Of a stretch of DNA of 64,000 bases, positions 43,555-56,561 are shown piece by piece (positions within the stretch are counted from its first letter, which is position 1; every line of letters begins with the position of its first letter). The notes under the pieces are model-generated. The model had not been told where the DNA came from, ran no database searches, and saw nothing but the letters and a program-made list of their open reading frames with translations. The DNA is from Agarophyton chilense (Eukaryota; Rhodophyta; Florideophyceae; Gracilariales; Gracilariaceae). The stretch spans positions 992,001 through 1,056,000 of the forward strand of contig JARGXX010000028.1 of assembly GCA_030374765.1 (NCBI GenBank), in the 5' to 3' direction. A program made the translations under genes and the position numbers.

Positions 43555-45096
43555 CGAGAGAATAGTTTTGATGCTGTAGCTAGGCAAAACTGTGAAAGCC
43601 GATTCTTCTTTGGGACACTTTGTTGAGCTAGGTACCGAATTCTTTATCTGTATTTATGAAGTTGAACCCAAAATCAATTCGTTGAACAGTTTGGCATTTT
43701 ACATATGCTGTTTCTTGTATGAAAAGCTTTTTGTTTTGTCTGTTTCAAGTCAAAGGTGTTTTTGCAGTATCTTGTTCTCAACGCAGGTCTTATGATCGCG
43801 GTGAAAAGATGGAAATATATTTACAAACTCGCTACACGAGCAGTAAAATTTGCTGATTTGTTATCACTTGATGTTTAAAGTATAGTCAAAGTTTTTTATG
43901 CCTGTACATCTATTGTTCGTCAATTTTTCGCAGTGTGTTCGGATTTAATCCGACTTTGTCTATTTACAATTAGAATTGTCACGAATTAAAAGCTGGCTTT
44001 TTATGTAGTGATCAGATCCAAGAGTACCACAACCAGATAAACGACTCGTAGTTTTGCTCAGACATTTTTTTCTGACCTGCTGATAAATCGTTGCATCTAC
44101 GCCATGAATTGATGGGGGAGCTCAGAAAACTAATGCGTCCCAGAGAAAAACGTTCGTTACCGTTTGTTCCGTTGTACACAATTCGGGCAATCGTCCGTCA
44201 TTTCATGGGGCTGTCGTCGAAGGATGAAAACACCTTTAAACACGATGACCTATCGCAAGTCTTGGTGTTCTTCTTATCTATCCGTCCTCTCTTCCTTTTA
44301 CTCGATCCAAGGCTGAGTTAATGTAACAATGCACTGTTCCCTTTCCCTAAGGCTGGTTGTTGACTCACCTTGAGCTCAAGGCGACCAAACCAGCAGCTGC
44401 AATCCATTGGGCTCTCGTGGAGGGTACGGAAAGATGCATTTGGGTACCATACAGACCTGGGTGGTGATGATTCAAAACAGGTCTTTACCAGCTACAACCT
44501 ACAAGACGTAAGTTGAAGACATAAAAGAATACCAGATTTCTGAGAGAGAGAAATGGTCTGGGGGCATCTGCAGCAGAGCGGAGTTTCTTGGCGTCCATTC
44601 TATGTGTTACTGTGCGAGAGTGACTCGAGCAGAGCTGTGACGGACCAACACTCTGTCAAGAATCAGCAATGGACTTTGGTGCCCGTTCATCACTGTCTTA
44701 GTGAACAGCTTATAATTATATGACTCTATCTCAGATTCCTAAGGTATTACTACTAGCTTTCACAATCATCCATGGGCGTTTGTGCCCGTTTGTAGTAAAC
44801 AGGGGAGGAGAACGGCTGGGTTGGAGTTTGAACTCTAAATGCATGGCCCACACAAAAAGCACCCTGAGGTGATAACCGACTGACTTTGGTTGCTCACACC
44901 GTGTGGTGACCCAAGCTACACCGCTGGAGGTGCCGTCGCGACTCTTTATGACTTTTATCTGCTGGTGACGGCAACAAATGCCCTCCATGATGCACTGACG
45001 TCTCGAATGATCATTCCCGGTTCACGACACAGTTCATCATCGTATTAGCCGATACAAAATTGTGTAACAGATTCAGTGCACTGCTAGTGCTTCAGG
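43555..45096. other. Long AT-rich region without a supported gene (copy 2)
   Basis: The counterpart of 16953-18494 with only a few substitutions. No gene I can support. Confidence 0.4.
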
Positions 45097-45137
45097 CCTG
45101 TTCTTATCTAGGCGTGAATCGCCTAGGTAAGAACAGG
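45097..45137. repeat. 18 bp hairpin with 5-base loop (copy 2)
   Basis: Identical to 18495-18535. Confidence 0.75.
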
Positions 45138-45299
45138 TCTCTGTTGTGTGGTGGAAAACAGAGTACTCACCCGCGCACGTCTCATCACATCAGAAAGCGA
45201 CTGTAAGCGCTTCTTTGACAATAAATGGAGGACGAAACTGGTCAGAGGAAGTGTTAAAAAAAAGTGGACGTTGTTGTCAAAAATTTTCGGAGACACATT

Positions 45300-45338
45300 T
45301 TTCTCACGATAAACTTCGAGCTATCTGATCGTGAGAAA
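45300..45338. repeat. 11 bp perfect hairpin (copy 2)
   Basis: Identical to 18698-18736. Confidence 0.6.
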
Positions 45339-45761
45339 GAATGCACTCTCAAATTTTGAAATTTAAAAAGCGACAATCATGTCATGGTTCGGAAAACTGC
45401 TCAAGAAACCACTAATTCTAACGTGGAGATAAATGGTGCTTCTATTACTACTGAAGTTTTGAACAATGAAGAGCAGCACTGTCTCGGACGGTGATCATAG
45501 TCATAAAATTATTTCATTGAGACCTCTTACGGTAATAAAAAGTGACACGCAAGAAAGCTACTTGAAAGATCATTCGAAGAAATTAACAACGGAAAACGTA
45601 TCCATGACTCTAAATGATCCAGTCCATATGCATCAATAGAAAGCCGCGGGACCTGTTGGAGATTTCATCTCCGCTTTTCATTCGCCTTCGGAACACCCTC
45701 CATACGATTTCTTTATATGAATGTTTTCTGTAGCTCAATTGGAAAAAATAGTTCGATATAC
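45339..45761. other. Spacer up to the family B LTR (copy 2)
   Basis: The counterpart of 18737-19159. No gene is seen. ATATAC flanks the LTR. Confidence 0.4.
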
Positions 45762-46353
45762 TGTCGTGTAGTGGGAAAAGGGCTGACTTTTGAGGTTGTC
45801 AATATACTACACTGGCCTTGTAGGTTATGGATGCGAGGGATCATCGGCCATGCAGCTCCGGGCAAGCTACCATCTAGGTGTTGTCAGCCACGTGTAGTGT
45901 TGACATGTACCTTCTGAATGAGTAATTGTTAGTAATAGTTATTGTAATTATATGTGTTTAGTACAGTAGTTGAGTGGCCAACTGCCACTGTAGCCAGTGC
46001 TGGCCACGTCTCTGACACTAGGTCAGAGACCGTGCCTCGCTGGCACCTCCCGGGTGATCTGGAGAGTGCAGTCCACTGCATATAGGGAACTGCACCTCCC
46101 CCATTGTAATCTGATAAAGACAGGCACCACTTGGGTCACGACTATACCTTTTGGTTCATTGTTTCTCAACTACCACACAGGCTTTCCCGCACGTTGAGGC
46201 CTACCATCGTTCACCTACACGGTATAGGCTAGTTGCCCCGCCGTTTGCCCCTGCCGGTTTTCATGGTGCCCTGTTACCATCGAGGTTTATTACGACTACC
46301 TTCTATGGTCGAGCGTCACCAAGCTCCCGATACAAGACAGTAGCATACCACAG
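45762..46353 (+). repeat. Family B 5' LTR, left part (copy 2)
   Basis: TG at 45762-45763. It ends in CACAG (46349-46353), the left target duplication of the family A insertion. Confidence 0.82.
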
Positions 46354-47240
46354 TGCAGTGCCATGCCCTTCAAGGGGGTTTCGTCCCGGGACTTAAAGAT
46401 TTCGCTCGCTTGAGGACTAGCTTGGTCTGTGACAAGCTATACCGCTTTTGCGTGCCGACGGCCGGTTAGGACCGGAGGTGCACACTGGTGGAACACGTGG
46501 ACTGCACGGATGCAGACGCTCGAGTGCGAGGCTTGCCACACGTGGCCCGGATTCTACCTAATGGTTAGTATTATTTAGTAATTTTCAGTATTTATTTAGC
46601 TACACTATCGCTATTTAGTGTCTAATTTTCGGGGGCGCGCCCACTGTCAGGGGCCGCGCACCACACTAGTTAGGAGTTTGAGCACTGCTCCCCAGTAAAC
46701 ACCCTCTTGGGAGATCCCAAGGAGGGAGTCTTGGCTCTGAACTTTTCGCCTTCTGCGCGTCTTCACCGCATACTGCGTGAGCGCCCGTCGCACGTTAGTT
46801 CATTCACCCCTCTGTCGATTAGAGTGCTACAACTACCGTGGGTTCATATTTAATCGCTGACACTTGTCGTAGTCTCGCCCCTGTATAGGGTTTCGCCCCC
46901 GTTTCCTCTTGTTCTTCTTTTTGGCTCTCGTGAGTGGCCGCCCCACTCATCCCGCTCGTCCACCTCATACGAGTGTTTCCTCGCTCCTTTTCCGACAATC
47001 GCCGTGTTACCGCTCCGCCTAGGATTGGTCACACCCCAGAGTGTGCCGTGCTCACCTAAACACTCTAGGTATATCCCGCCGGATTGGCCTCGGTCTTACA
47101 CCCGACTCTGCCGTGCCTTTCCAGAGTGGCTCTGTTTCTGTGCTCCGCTGGGACGCGTCTCCTCCGCCTGAGGCGTGTCTCTCGAGAGAGGAAGATCCCG
47201 AACATCTTAGTGGTGTCTCCGCTCCAAGCGTTGTCCTACA
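46354..47240 (+). repeat. Family A 5' LTR (copy 2)
   Basis: 887 bp, nearly identical to 19752-20638. It is more different from its own 3' LTR (56562-57448) than from the copy 26.6 kb away, as expected if the element inserted long before the duplication. Confidence 0.9.
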
Positions 47241-47243
47241 AAC

Positions 47244-47261
47244 TGATCTCCGGACATAGAA
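47244..47261 (+). promoter_or_regulatory. Family A primer-binding site, mutated (copy 2)
   Basis: TGATCTCCGGACATAGAA, the same mutated form as in copy 1. Confidence 0.6.
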
Positions 47262-47405
47262 ATTTGAGTCGGGCACACTCAGTCACGATTAATCGGAAAT
47301 AGGACTCACCAATTGAGGTTGATCTCAGTTGCACTCTTTGAAGAAGTTTCTTGGCCCCACTAGCTGATCGGGTTTGGATACTCACGTGTAACGGATTCTG
47401 ATCTC

Positions 47406-49431
47406 ATGTCGTCCAAAGACCGTCCAAGGACGCGGAGTTAAACCGGTGCACCGGAACCATCGCAACCAACCCGTATCCCGGTCCTTTCACGGTCTCATAC
47501 TGGTGGATCGACTGGCGTGCCAGGTGCAAGGACCTCGAGACCTCCTGTCTCTGATTCGACACCCCCAGCAAGCGGAGCAGGACCGGTGTCTGCCGCCGCC
47601 CAGATGCGCTCCCCTGCTAGGGTTGTCACTCTCCATCCCAGATTTGCAGCTGTGGAAGAGCAACTCCGCTCTATGCGGGAAGCTCAAGTCATCCTTGCAG
47701 AGGAGTTCGATTCCCTTCACAAGAAGGTAAATGACACTGCTACGCAGGATTTTTCTGAGGACCTCCGTGTCCTCCGTGCGGATGTGAACTCGATTCTAGA
47801 GTCCCTTGGTGGACCCTCGGCCTTTGTCAAGGACGTCGCAGACCAGTTCTCGCGCGTCCGAAGCCGTCTCGAGACGTTGGAACAAACCCTAATGTCGGGG
47901 GATGATCCGGCCGAGCCGGTTGCAGTATCCCATAAGGGAAGTAAGGAAGAGAACCGCCAGGCTCGAAAGAAGCGAAGGAACACGGATCCCGAACCGTCAG
48001 ACTCCTCATCCTCGCAGTCCGACTCTTCCGATTCATCGGTGGAAGTAGCTCGCCGTGAGCGTTCCCCAGGCTCTAAGCGGTCAACAGCCACCCATGGAGT
48101 GATCCGCGCTCGCACGAAGGGAAGGAAGCACACAGGTTTGAAGGAGCTGAAACCGACCAATTCGCTCTTTAAGAAGCTCTTATCATATCGGTACTACCGT
48201 TTGGAGGACTCCTCTTTGGATCGTACACCCCGTGGTACGGGAAGAGTGAAGGACTGCATTAAGCGAATGCAGCTCTCACTTCGGAACCAGTTGTTTACTG
48301 GAGAAGACCCAATACTGGTGTTGGATTTCTTCGCACGCTTTGTCGCGGAAGCTGGCATCCTTGGAATGAACGAGGTACAGGCCTACATTACCTTACTGTA
48401 CTTCTTACGTGGGCTTGCAGAAGACCAGTACCACTCTGTCAGAGGTTCATTACGCGCCTCTGTGGGAGGGGTCACATGCTGGCCCGAAGCAGTTCAGTAC
48501 CTCCTGAGGTCGTATGCTACTAACTCCGCCATTCAGCAGGCTATGCTCGCCCTGCGGGACACTCGCCAACGTCCAGGCGAGTCGGAAACCGATTATTCGT
48601 CGCGCCTTACCAAGGCCTTCCACCGCTGTGTCAATTTTTACCCCGCTGAAGAGCGTTGTACCATGTTTTTCGATGGTTTGGACCCGGCGATCCCGACTCT
48701 TGTTGCTCGACGTTGAGAAGATAGACCTAAAGCCACGTATTTGGAACAAGTGCAGTTTGCTCGTGGAGAAGGTGAAGCCCTGCGCGAACGCACTCCTGGC
48801 TCCAGGGTTAAGTCCGCAAAAGCGTTGATGTTACAACCAGGTACCCCGTCAGCTTCGATGATCGACGAACAGGCCTCTCGAAGGGATTATGATAACGTCC
48901 AGCTAGCCCATAGCGACGTTCATTCCATCCAGCCAAAGGAGTTACCCTTCACCTTGGACGAGTCACAATACGTGATTGAGGATGACACGCTACTCTATGC
49001 GGATAATGGTCGCGTTCGTGCGCCACGCGTCCCACACGAAAGTGGTAATGGCCGCTTTTCGCGTCCTGGTTGGAGAGATACCCGCCCCGCGGTGAAGTTC
49101 GTCGAGCCTCGCCATCCAACACCGGCTTCTGGCCTGATTTTTCATCTCTGCTACAAACCAGGCCATACTTCTCCACAATGTGTGTTGTCTCGAGGCTCTA
49201 TCCCCGGAGGACAAAGCAGCTGTCCCGATTGCATCGTATATCCGTGCTCGAACGAATGTTCCACGTCACATATCGCTTCCCCGAGCTCGGGTCGTACCTG
49301 CACCGGATTCCCGTGTCACCGACGTGGTCTGTCACCCCACCGCTTCTGCGGTACCTTCTGGACCTGATGCCCCGGCGTTGCCTGCTCAACGTTCTGAGCA
49401 GCCGCCTCGGGCGGAACAGGCCCAGAAAACT
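47406..49431 (+). pseudogene. gag: Family A gag (copy 2)
   Basis: The same structure and the same lesions as 20804-22829: TAA at codon 12, TGA at 48714-48716, zinc knuckle with Phe for the first Cys, a deletion after the knuckle, and a shortened slippery run. A handful of residues differ (for example HPR/HPS near the start of the coiled coil). Confidence 0.85.
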
Positions 49432-49435
49432 AAAT

Positions 49436-52400
49436 ATGGGAGTCTCCTCTCAAGGAGGGGCGCCCTCAGAGTCGAGGTCGACGGCGCCCGAGGCGTCCAA
49501 GCCTCGCTCCCCGGTCAAAATCCTTTCAAGGAAAGAGGCCGTCAATGACCTGAACTCGGAGCACTTTAGCATTCTGCGTCGTCCGTGGAAACGTGTTTCC
49601 CATAACCGGTTCCCGGATAGTGTTCTGGTGATGGCCAAGAGAAACTACAAGGTCTATGCTGACCTTGGCCTTTCACCCCCGGTTTATGGTGCGACACCTT
49701 ACCGTCTTAGACACCGGTGCCGGTCCGAACTTTGTCGTGGAGGAAGTGTTACCGCCTGCTTTGCAGTCTAGGATCCGTCGCTACCTCGTCCCGGAGGTCG
49801 CTGACGCGAACAACAAACCGTTGGATACGGTGGGGTTCATAGAACTGGTAGTCCGCGTTGGCGCTCGCGTTGTGAAACTGGACTTCGTCGTATGTCGGAA
49901 ATTACCCGCCCCAGTCATCTTGGGTTGCGACTTTTGCGACCGCTTCGTCGAAGCGATCTTCCCCCGCCAACGGCGTGTCGAGATGGAGGATGAATCGTCC
50001 ACTCCGATCGTTCGTCGTCCGCTCAGGCGTGCCACGAAGAAGCATGTCCCGCTAACGGCAGCACAGGAACCTGGACCGGATAACCGTGAATCTAATAAGC
50101 TCCGCGTCGCGGCGTCGTTGTGCGTCCCGCCTGAGTCCGAAATGATGGTGAAAGTAACCTCCCGTCAACACCGACTCCGGATCTTACAACCATTGTCGTC
50201 ACTGTATGACAGGCACAGCCTCGCAATTGCGAATGAAATCGTCCATGTGGAGCCAAACCAACCGTTTCACGTGCTGATCGCCAATCTAGGGACAGTACCC
50301 CAGTATCTGGTGAAGAACCAAGTGATAGGGTCCGTCATGCCGCACCCCATCCCTATGGTGCCGACAAAGCTGACCGCAGCTGACGTTCTCGGACTCGGTC
50401 ACTCTAGGGAGGGGGACAGCCCGGAACCCGTTTCATTGCCGGTACCCGCGGATCAACCTGTAACATCAGAGACGCAGCTCGTTTCAACGAGTGGTAACCG
50501 CCCCGATCCAGTCCAAGAACTCGAGGACCTGGATCTCAGCCACGTCCCGGAGTCATACCGCCATGGATTGCGAGAACTTTTAAGGAACTTCACCACTATG
50601 TGGGACGGCTCCCTTGGTGAGATTGCCACTACGGAACACCGGATTGATTTGCTACCGGACACCCGACCCATCTCTCAGCACCCATACCGTGCTGGACCCG
50701 CCGCACGCGCGGAGGAAAAGGCACAAGTGGATAAAATGCTTCGAGCACGAGTCATTGAACCGGCTCAGTCGCCGTGGGCTTCTCCAGTCGTACTCGTTCC
50801 AAAGCAGGATGGTTCTTGAAGGTTTTGCGTCGACTACCGTTGGTTGAATGCCGTCACCGTCAAGGACGTGTATCCAATCCCAAGAATGGACCAGTACATT
50901 GACTCGCTGGGTTCCGCCACCGTCTTTGCATCCCTGGACGCTAATTGGGGATACTGGCAAGTTCCGGTAAGGAAGCAAGACCAGGATGAAACCGCTTTTG
51001 CGTGTCACTTTGGTCTCTACCGTTTCAAACGGATGCCTTTTGGTATGACCAACGCCCCCGCTACTTTCCAGCGAGCCATCGACATCCTATTGGCCCGCTT
51101 CAAATGGCGTACCTGCTTGGTCTACTTGGATGACATAATCGTCTTCTCAGATAATCTGGACAAACATCTCACTCATGTGAGGGATATCATGACCACGCTT
51201 CGAGATTCGGGTGTCACTCTTAAGTTGTTGAAGAAATGTGATTTCTTCACGGACACCGTGAAGTATCTCGGCCATGTTATCCGTCCAGGACGTGTTACAG
51301 TCGAGGAGACTCGTGTTAAGTCACTCAAAGAGGCTAAAGAACTGCGGACGCAAACCGAGCTTCGTTCCTTTCTGTGACTCGCGAACGTCTACCGACGATT
51401 CATCTTGCACTTTGCGGACAAAGCTGCACCGTTAAACCAGCTTTTACGGAAAGGCCAACCACTAAAATTGGACCCCTTAACCCCCGTTCAAACAGAATCT
51501 TTCAACTCTTTTTAGGATTCTGTCGTCTCCGCCCCGATTCTCTCGTTGCCCAAGCCTGGAAGGCCGTTCACTGTAGATACGGACGCCAGCGACTACCAAG
51601 TAGTTTGTGCACTGTTTCAAACTGCACCCAACGGGGAAAGACGCCCCGTAGGGAACTGGTCCCAATCGCTCAACGTCCACGAGGAGAATTACTCCGTCTT
51701 GGAGAAGGAATGCCTTGCAGTAGTGTGGTCATTACAAACGTTGCGCCCCTATCTCATGGGTAATCATTTCACCATTTTTACGGACCACCATCACTTCGAT
51801 TGCTACTCTGCATCTCGTAGCCTTCAGGCCGCTTGATGCGTTGGCGTCTCCGTCGAGCGGAATTAGACTTTGACGTGCAGTACCAAAAAGGATCGTGCAA
51901 CACCCAAGCCGATGCTCTCTCCCGCCTGGTCACTACTGGCGAAGCACTACGCGTCAAAGATGATGAAATACCCTGCTTTGCAGTGAATGGCGACGACGCT
52001 ACCATCGAGGACGAGGAACGAGACACGGACTCTTCAGATTACGGTTCCGAATTGGACGACTTTCTTCTCTCGGAAGATTCCGAGAAACCCTTACCAGGGA
52101 ACTTCGTGCCTATTACTCCAGAGGAGATGATACGGGAGCAACTCGCTGACCCGTTCTGCGCAAAGGTCCGCGCTCAACTCAATGGAAGAGGTACTCTCCC
52201 CTTTCAGGTGAATGAGGCCGGATACCTTGTACGGACCGTCGGATCGCACCCACAAATCGTGGTACCACATAACCTCCAGTCGAGAGTATTGCGGATGTCG
52301 CACTACTCCAAACTGAGTGGCCACGTCGGGGGACGGAAACTTTACCTCACCCTACGCCGTTACTTCTACTGGCCGGCCATGGAAGTGGACTGCTACGCAA

Positions 52401-54444
52401 CGGTGCGGTTTTGTACCGATTGCGCTGGGAACCGTGTCAAACTCCGCCGCCATGCGACGAAGTTGAAGCTGTTTCCAGCTCGCACTCCATTTGAGTTTGT
52501 GGCCATTGATATACTCGGTCCCTTCCTTACCACTAAGTGGAATTACAAATTCTTCCTCGTAATTACAGATCGCCTCTCAGAGCTGGTCCGGACCGTACTG
52601 TTACGGAATATCTCCGCTGTGAGCGTGGCTCAAGCCATCGTCCTACACTGGGTCTTCGTCTACGGTCCACCGGTCAACCTCCTCTCCGATAACGGGAGAC
52701 AGTTCGCCTCTCGTTTCATCGAAGATGTATGTCGCATCTTGGACATTAAGAACCTGTAAACGACCACTTACCACCCCAAACTAATGGGCAGGCCGAACGG
52801 TTCAACCGGACATTACTTGCGACACTCCGTTCATACGTTGCAGACCACCCCAAAGATTGGGACTTTTTCACTGATCCGCTCACCTTTTCGTACAATACGC
52901 AGGTGCACAGGACAACTGGATTGACGCCCTTCGAGCTGGTACTGTCCCGTACCCCACCGCCCGTGGCACTGGAACCACAGCCCACGCTGGATACCTTTCC
53001 GTCACCAACTGCTTACCGCGAAGCGTGGAGAAATTGGCTCACGAAGCTCGTTCCCGCCGCACGGCGTTCAATAGGCCGAGCCCAGGCCGCTTACAAGCGT
53101 GAATTTGATACCAAAGCCCCTCGCTCGCCGCCACGTCTCGCCCCCGACGGTTATGTATTCATCCGCAAGGAGTATTGGAACCCAGAGAAGGAGAAACGCC
53201 ACAAGCTGTCACCCGTTGCCGACGGCCCCTTTCAGGTTATTTCGGTAGCTCCCAACACTGTCGTTGTTGACCTCGCTGGTAACCACGAGCGCATTACCCG
53301 CGATCGCGTGCTATCGGCTCCTCCGCCGTTAACATCGCAAACTACTGGTGTGACTGCTCCCGTTGAAACGGATTCCTCGACCCCCTTACCCAAGGTCCAC
53401 CCGCGTCCCTACGCGTTACCACACCCATCTCGGGGTTTGTCTGATCTTCCGCTACCCGCGGCGCCCAACCCGCAAGGAATCGGGTCGCGCATTCGTCGCT
53501 CCTCCCCAGTCCACCCGACGGACACCAACTCCGGTGCATCGTCTAAGGAAGGGGAGGCGCCCGACAGCCGTCGTAATCCGGTCGATACCGTCGCTGGAAA
53601 CGCCGCACCGTCGCGTGTCGTTCTTCGCCCATCAGGGGTGCCTGATACCGACATCCTGCAGGACTCGACGCAGTCGCTATCCAAGCCTCAGAACGCAGCT
53701 GCGGATAACGCCACCAACACCCGCCGAGGTGTCACCACACGTGCAACACGGAGTGCAAATGCGCTCAAAGCACCGCAGCCTGATACAGTACGAGTGGACG
53801 ACGCACCGCCAAGTACCCCGCACAGGGAGGCGGATACATCCACGACGCCGACGCCGAACAGCCAGCCATTGGAACCCTCACGTGACTACACGGAACCTCG
53901 CCGTGGGACAGAGAGGTGCGACAATGCGCCACCGCCCCAGCGAATCTCACCGCCGAAGCGAGCTTCACCACGCCGATTAGCGGAACGACCACCCGGGTTA
54001 CCCGCCGATATGGGCCCTCCAACCGGAATGGGAAACGCCGAAGCAAACCAGGCACTTGGGGAAGATGAACCGCCGAAGTCGGTTCGACATTCCACTCAGC
54101 CGAGGACTGCCTTGCGCGCTACACGGTCCGACTGGAGCGAAGCCGCCCATCGCGTGATCACTTCGGTACCCCCGGGCTCAGGACGTGTACCACCCGGAAA
54201 TAGCGACACCGTCATACGGGATGGCCAGGAAGTGTACCGACAAGAGTTCGTGGTCGGACGCATTCTGGAGCACCCCTACCACCCAAAGGTGTATCTCCAA
54301 TACTTGGTCCGTTGGTATGGGTACGGCCCCAAATGGGATTCAGACGAACCAATAGAGCACCTACCTCGGTCAAAGGTGGTACATTATCATCGTCGTACTG
54401 GCACAGCTTTGCCGGCTACCATAGACCGAGCCCCAGTGGGATAA
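49436..54444 (+). pseudogene. pol: Family A pol: PR-RT-RH-INT-chromodomain (copy 2)
   Basis: Domains as in copy 1. The protease keeps DTGAGPNF (Cys for the second Gly in copy 1). Shared lesions: the C insertion near 49682, TGA 50817, TGA 51375, the TDH deletion near 51787, TAA 52757 and the frameshift near 52777. There is one extra stop near 51513 (FNSF-stop where copy 1 has FNSLKD). The C-terminal 513 codons, including the GPF module, linker and chromodomain, are open to TAA 54444. Confidence 0.9.
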
Positions 54445-54656
54445 GAAGACAGCCGATGGGGATAAAGGAACAGAAGATTTGGATAAGGACCCTTCGAAGA
54501 AGGAGAAGATGCACAGAAGACCTGAAGAAGGATACTCAGAAGAAGTGGAAGAGAAGAAAGAAAACAAATACGTCATAGACCGAAGTAGTTTACAATTTTC
54601 GAAGTTGCTGCATACACTACCGCACAGCGGGATATACTAACCAAGACAACAATGGA
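54445..54656. other. Purine-rich gap between pol and the antisense ORF (copy 2)
   Basis: The counterpart of 27843-28054. GAAGAAGG-rich for the first 120 bp. The two transcription units would converge here. Confidence 0.45.
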
Positions 54657-56320
54657 TTAGTTGCAAGAACCCGGACTGCCGTGCGCGCCAACCAAATCGC
54701 TAGCAGAGTTACTCCCGCCGGTCAGGCGTGCCACGAGGGCGTCTCTCATCGTACCGATGGCGATGCTCGCCGCTTGTGCGTTCAGTCCAACACCCCGAAG
54801 GAACTGGGAGATCACGACCGCCTCTGGGCGTATGGGAACCTCGATAAGTTCCGGTTCGTCCGGCAACGCCGCCGCCACTGGATCGACGACCGCACCTGCG
54901 CGAGTCGCTCCCTGCGCCGGCTGCGCCGTAGTATCGGCACCATCGGGGTCTCCCACGTCTTCCATGACCTCGTCACCACGGTATTCGCCCTCCTCCTCCA
55001 GGAGGTCGTCACCGCCATAGGCGTAGTAGAAGTCATCCGAGTTGACAAACCCCACGGGGTGCTAATATGGTATGCCTCGCGGAGTTATCCGGAGTGCCGA
55101 CACCTCCGCCTCGGAGATCTCTTGCTGCTCCCATGGGTTAGGAAGATTAAATCTCTCGCCAACGGCGTGCGACGCCCCGGAGACCGGTCAGCCCCACCGG
55201 CTTCTTGAACAAGGCCGCTCTGCCGGACAGGTACGACAGCCTAGTCGACACGCCCAATGATGTCGATAAGCTCCTGAGCTTCATCTGCGTTATTCACACC
55301 TCCAAGAGGTAGTTGAAGGTCCAGCTGCCGGATGTAACCACGCAAGCGCGGAGGAAGATACCACAGTCGATACTGGTCGTAGGCTTCCCACAAGATGTAC
55401 GCCGCGGCGCGGCCTGCCCATTCTGTTAGGACCACGGACCATAAGCCGGAGTGCCGATCCTCGATGAGGTACGAGCCCAGATAGGAGACGACTGGAGGCA
55501 ACTCCACGTATCATCCCCGGCACACCTCGACGGAGGACCACCACCCAGGCAGGGGAACGTATCGCCCGAACTGATAGAAGGGACTAATCCGGTTTATCTC
55601 CGTGTTCTGATAAGGGACAAGGAACCCCAAGCGGGATCTGCCCCGACGCTCCTTGCGGATGAAGTTCTGTAACCACCGATATCACGACTCACGATGAAGG
55701 TGACGAAACTCAGCACGAATGATCGGACGGACCCAGCAGATTGCTTCTTTACGCGCTCGCGGTTGACCGCGCCATGCGTAAGTTTCCAACGCCGAAAGGC
55801 GGTCACAATAGCCGATCTCACCCTGCGTCTGGTATATCTATAGGTCGAAGCCGAACTGGTCGGGGATGGGGTATTGAACGTTTGCCCCGTTGATCCGTGA
55901 GTAGCCGATGCAGATGAAGGTACAATGCGCCTCTTCCGCCGACTCGCGCCTTCGCCGCAGAATCGCGTGAATGGGAACCGCCACACGGCATCGCCAATCC
56001 CACGAGGTGGTGATCAAAGCCGGCAGCTCGCCCGGGAGACGCGCATTGCCATCAGCATACGTCGCCACGAGTTCTTCACCGAATACCGCTGTCGGATGGA
56101 ACCACGGAGCTGTCCGGAGAATCGCCGCATGTTGACGCGGGTTTAACCCGACGAGTTCGTCGTAAGTGGACCAGGTGCCCTCCGCAGGAGTGATGTTGCT
56201 TGAAGCTTCAACGGGACCCCGGGATCGGTTCGGTGCGGTTGACGAGGCACTCCCCCGCGGAGGGGGAGTCGAATAGAAACCGGAGAAGTAACCGCGGCGG
56301 GGATTGTTACCACCGTTCAT
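54657..56320 (-). pseudogene. Long antisense ORF between pol and the 3' LTR of family A, product unrecognised
   Basis: It runs opposite to the element, from ATG 56320 (MNGGNNPRRGYFSGFYS) to TGA or TAA near 54657, about 555 codons. A single frame covers 56320-55241 (360 codons) with only three stops: TAG 55838, TGA 55682 and TGA 55511, each one base from a Gln or Arg codon. After a stop at 55241 the reading moves frame once or twice, to a part with NPWEQQEISEAEVSALR and an acidic DDFYYAYGGDDLLEEEGE. The N-terminus is Gly/Ser/Pro-rich. The middle is rich in Trp, Tyr and Arg (ITTSWDWRCRVAVP, SGLWSVVLTEWAG) and looks globular. I see no signal peptide or membrane segment, so it is not an obvious env. 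I do not recognise the family. The plus strand lacks comparable open frames over 55241-56320. Confidence 0.6.
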
Positions 56321-56548
56321 CGAGAGTACTGGTCGCCGAGGTATCGGGATGCAATCGATAGAGAAGTTGGTGTACGATGTGAGAGCGCGCTCGAAGTTCG
56401 AGGAGTGATTACCGCGTTGGTGCGTTTGTCGTTCGGTTGTGCAGCTCTGCCTTCGACAGTCGAGTGGTCGCTGGACGCGTTACGCGGCTCGTTTTTATGC
56501 CAGTTGGAACGTTACCTCCCCGCCATGTCGACGGCGTGTTCGTCACCT
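56321..56548. other. Putative upstream region of the antisense ORF
   Basis: 228 bp between the antisense ATG and the PPT, with no ORF. On the minus strand GGCATAAAAACG (56490-56501) is TATA-like, about 170 bp before the ATG. This is weak evidence for a separate promoter. Confidence 0.3.
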
Positions 56549-56561
56549 AAGGAGGGGGATA
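56549..56561 (+). promoter_or_regulatory. Polypurine tract of the family A element
   Basis: AAGGAGGGGGATA immediately before the 3' LTR start TGAAGG at 56562. It would prime plus-strand DNA synthesis. Confidence 0.8.

Larger units (their letters stand above)
38682..55723. repeat. Segmental duplication, copy 2 (about 17.0 kb)
   Basis: The direct repeat of 12163-29121. It carries an 84 bp stretch near 39235-39330 absent from copy 1. Its right limit (55723) is only where copy 1 is broken; copy 2 continues into intact element sequence, which makes copy 2 the likely parent arrangement at that end. Confidence 0.95.

Noticed and set aside
54657-56320. Envelope gene (errantivirus-like) between pol and LTR
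   Set aside because: The frame is antisense to the element and has no signal peptide or transmembrane segment that I can see.
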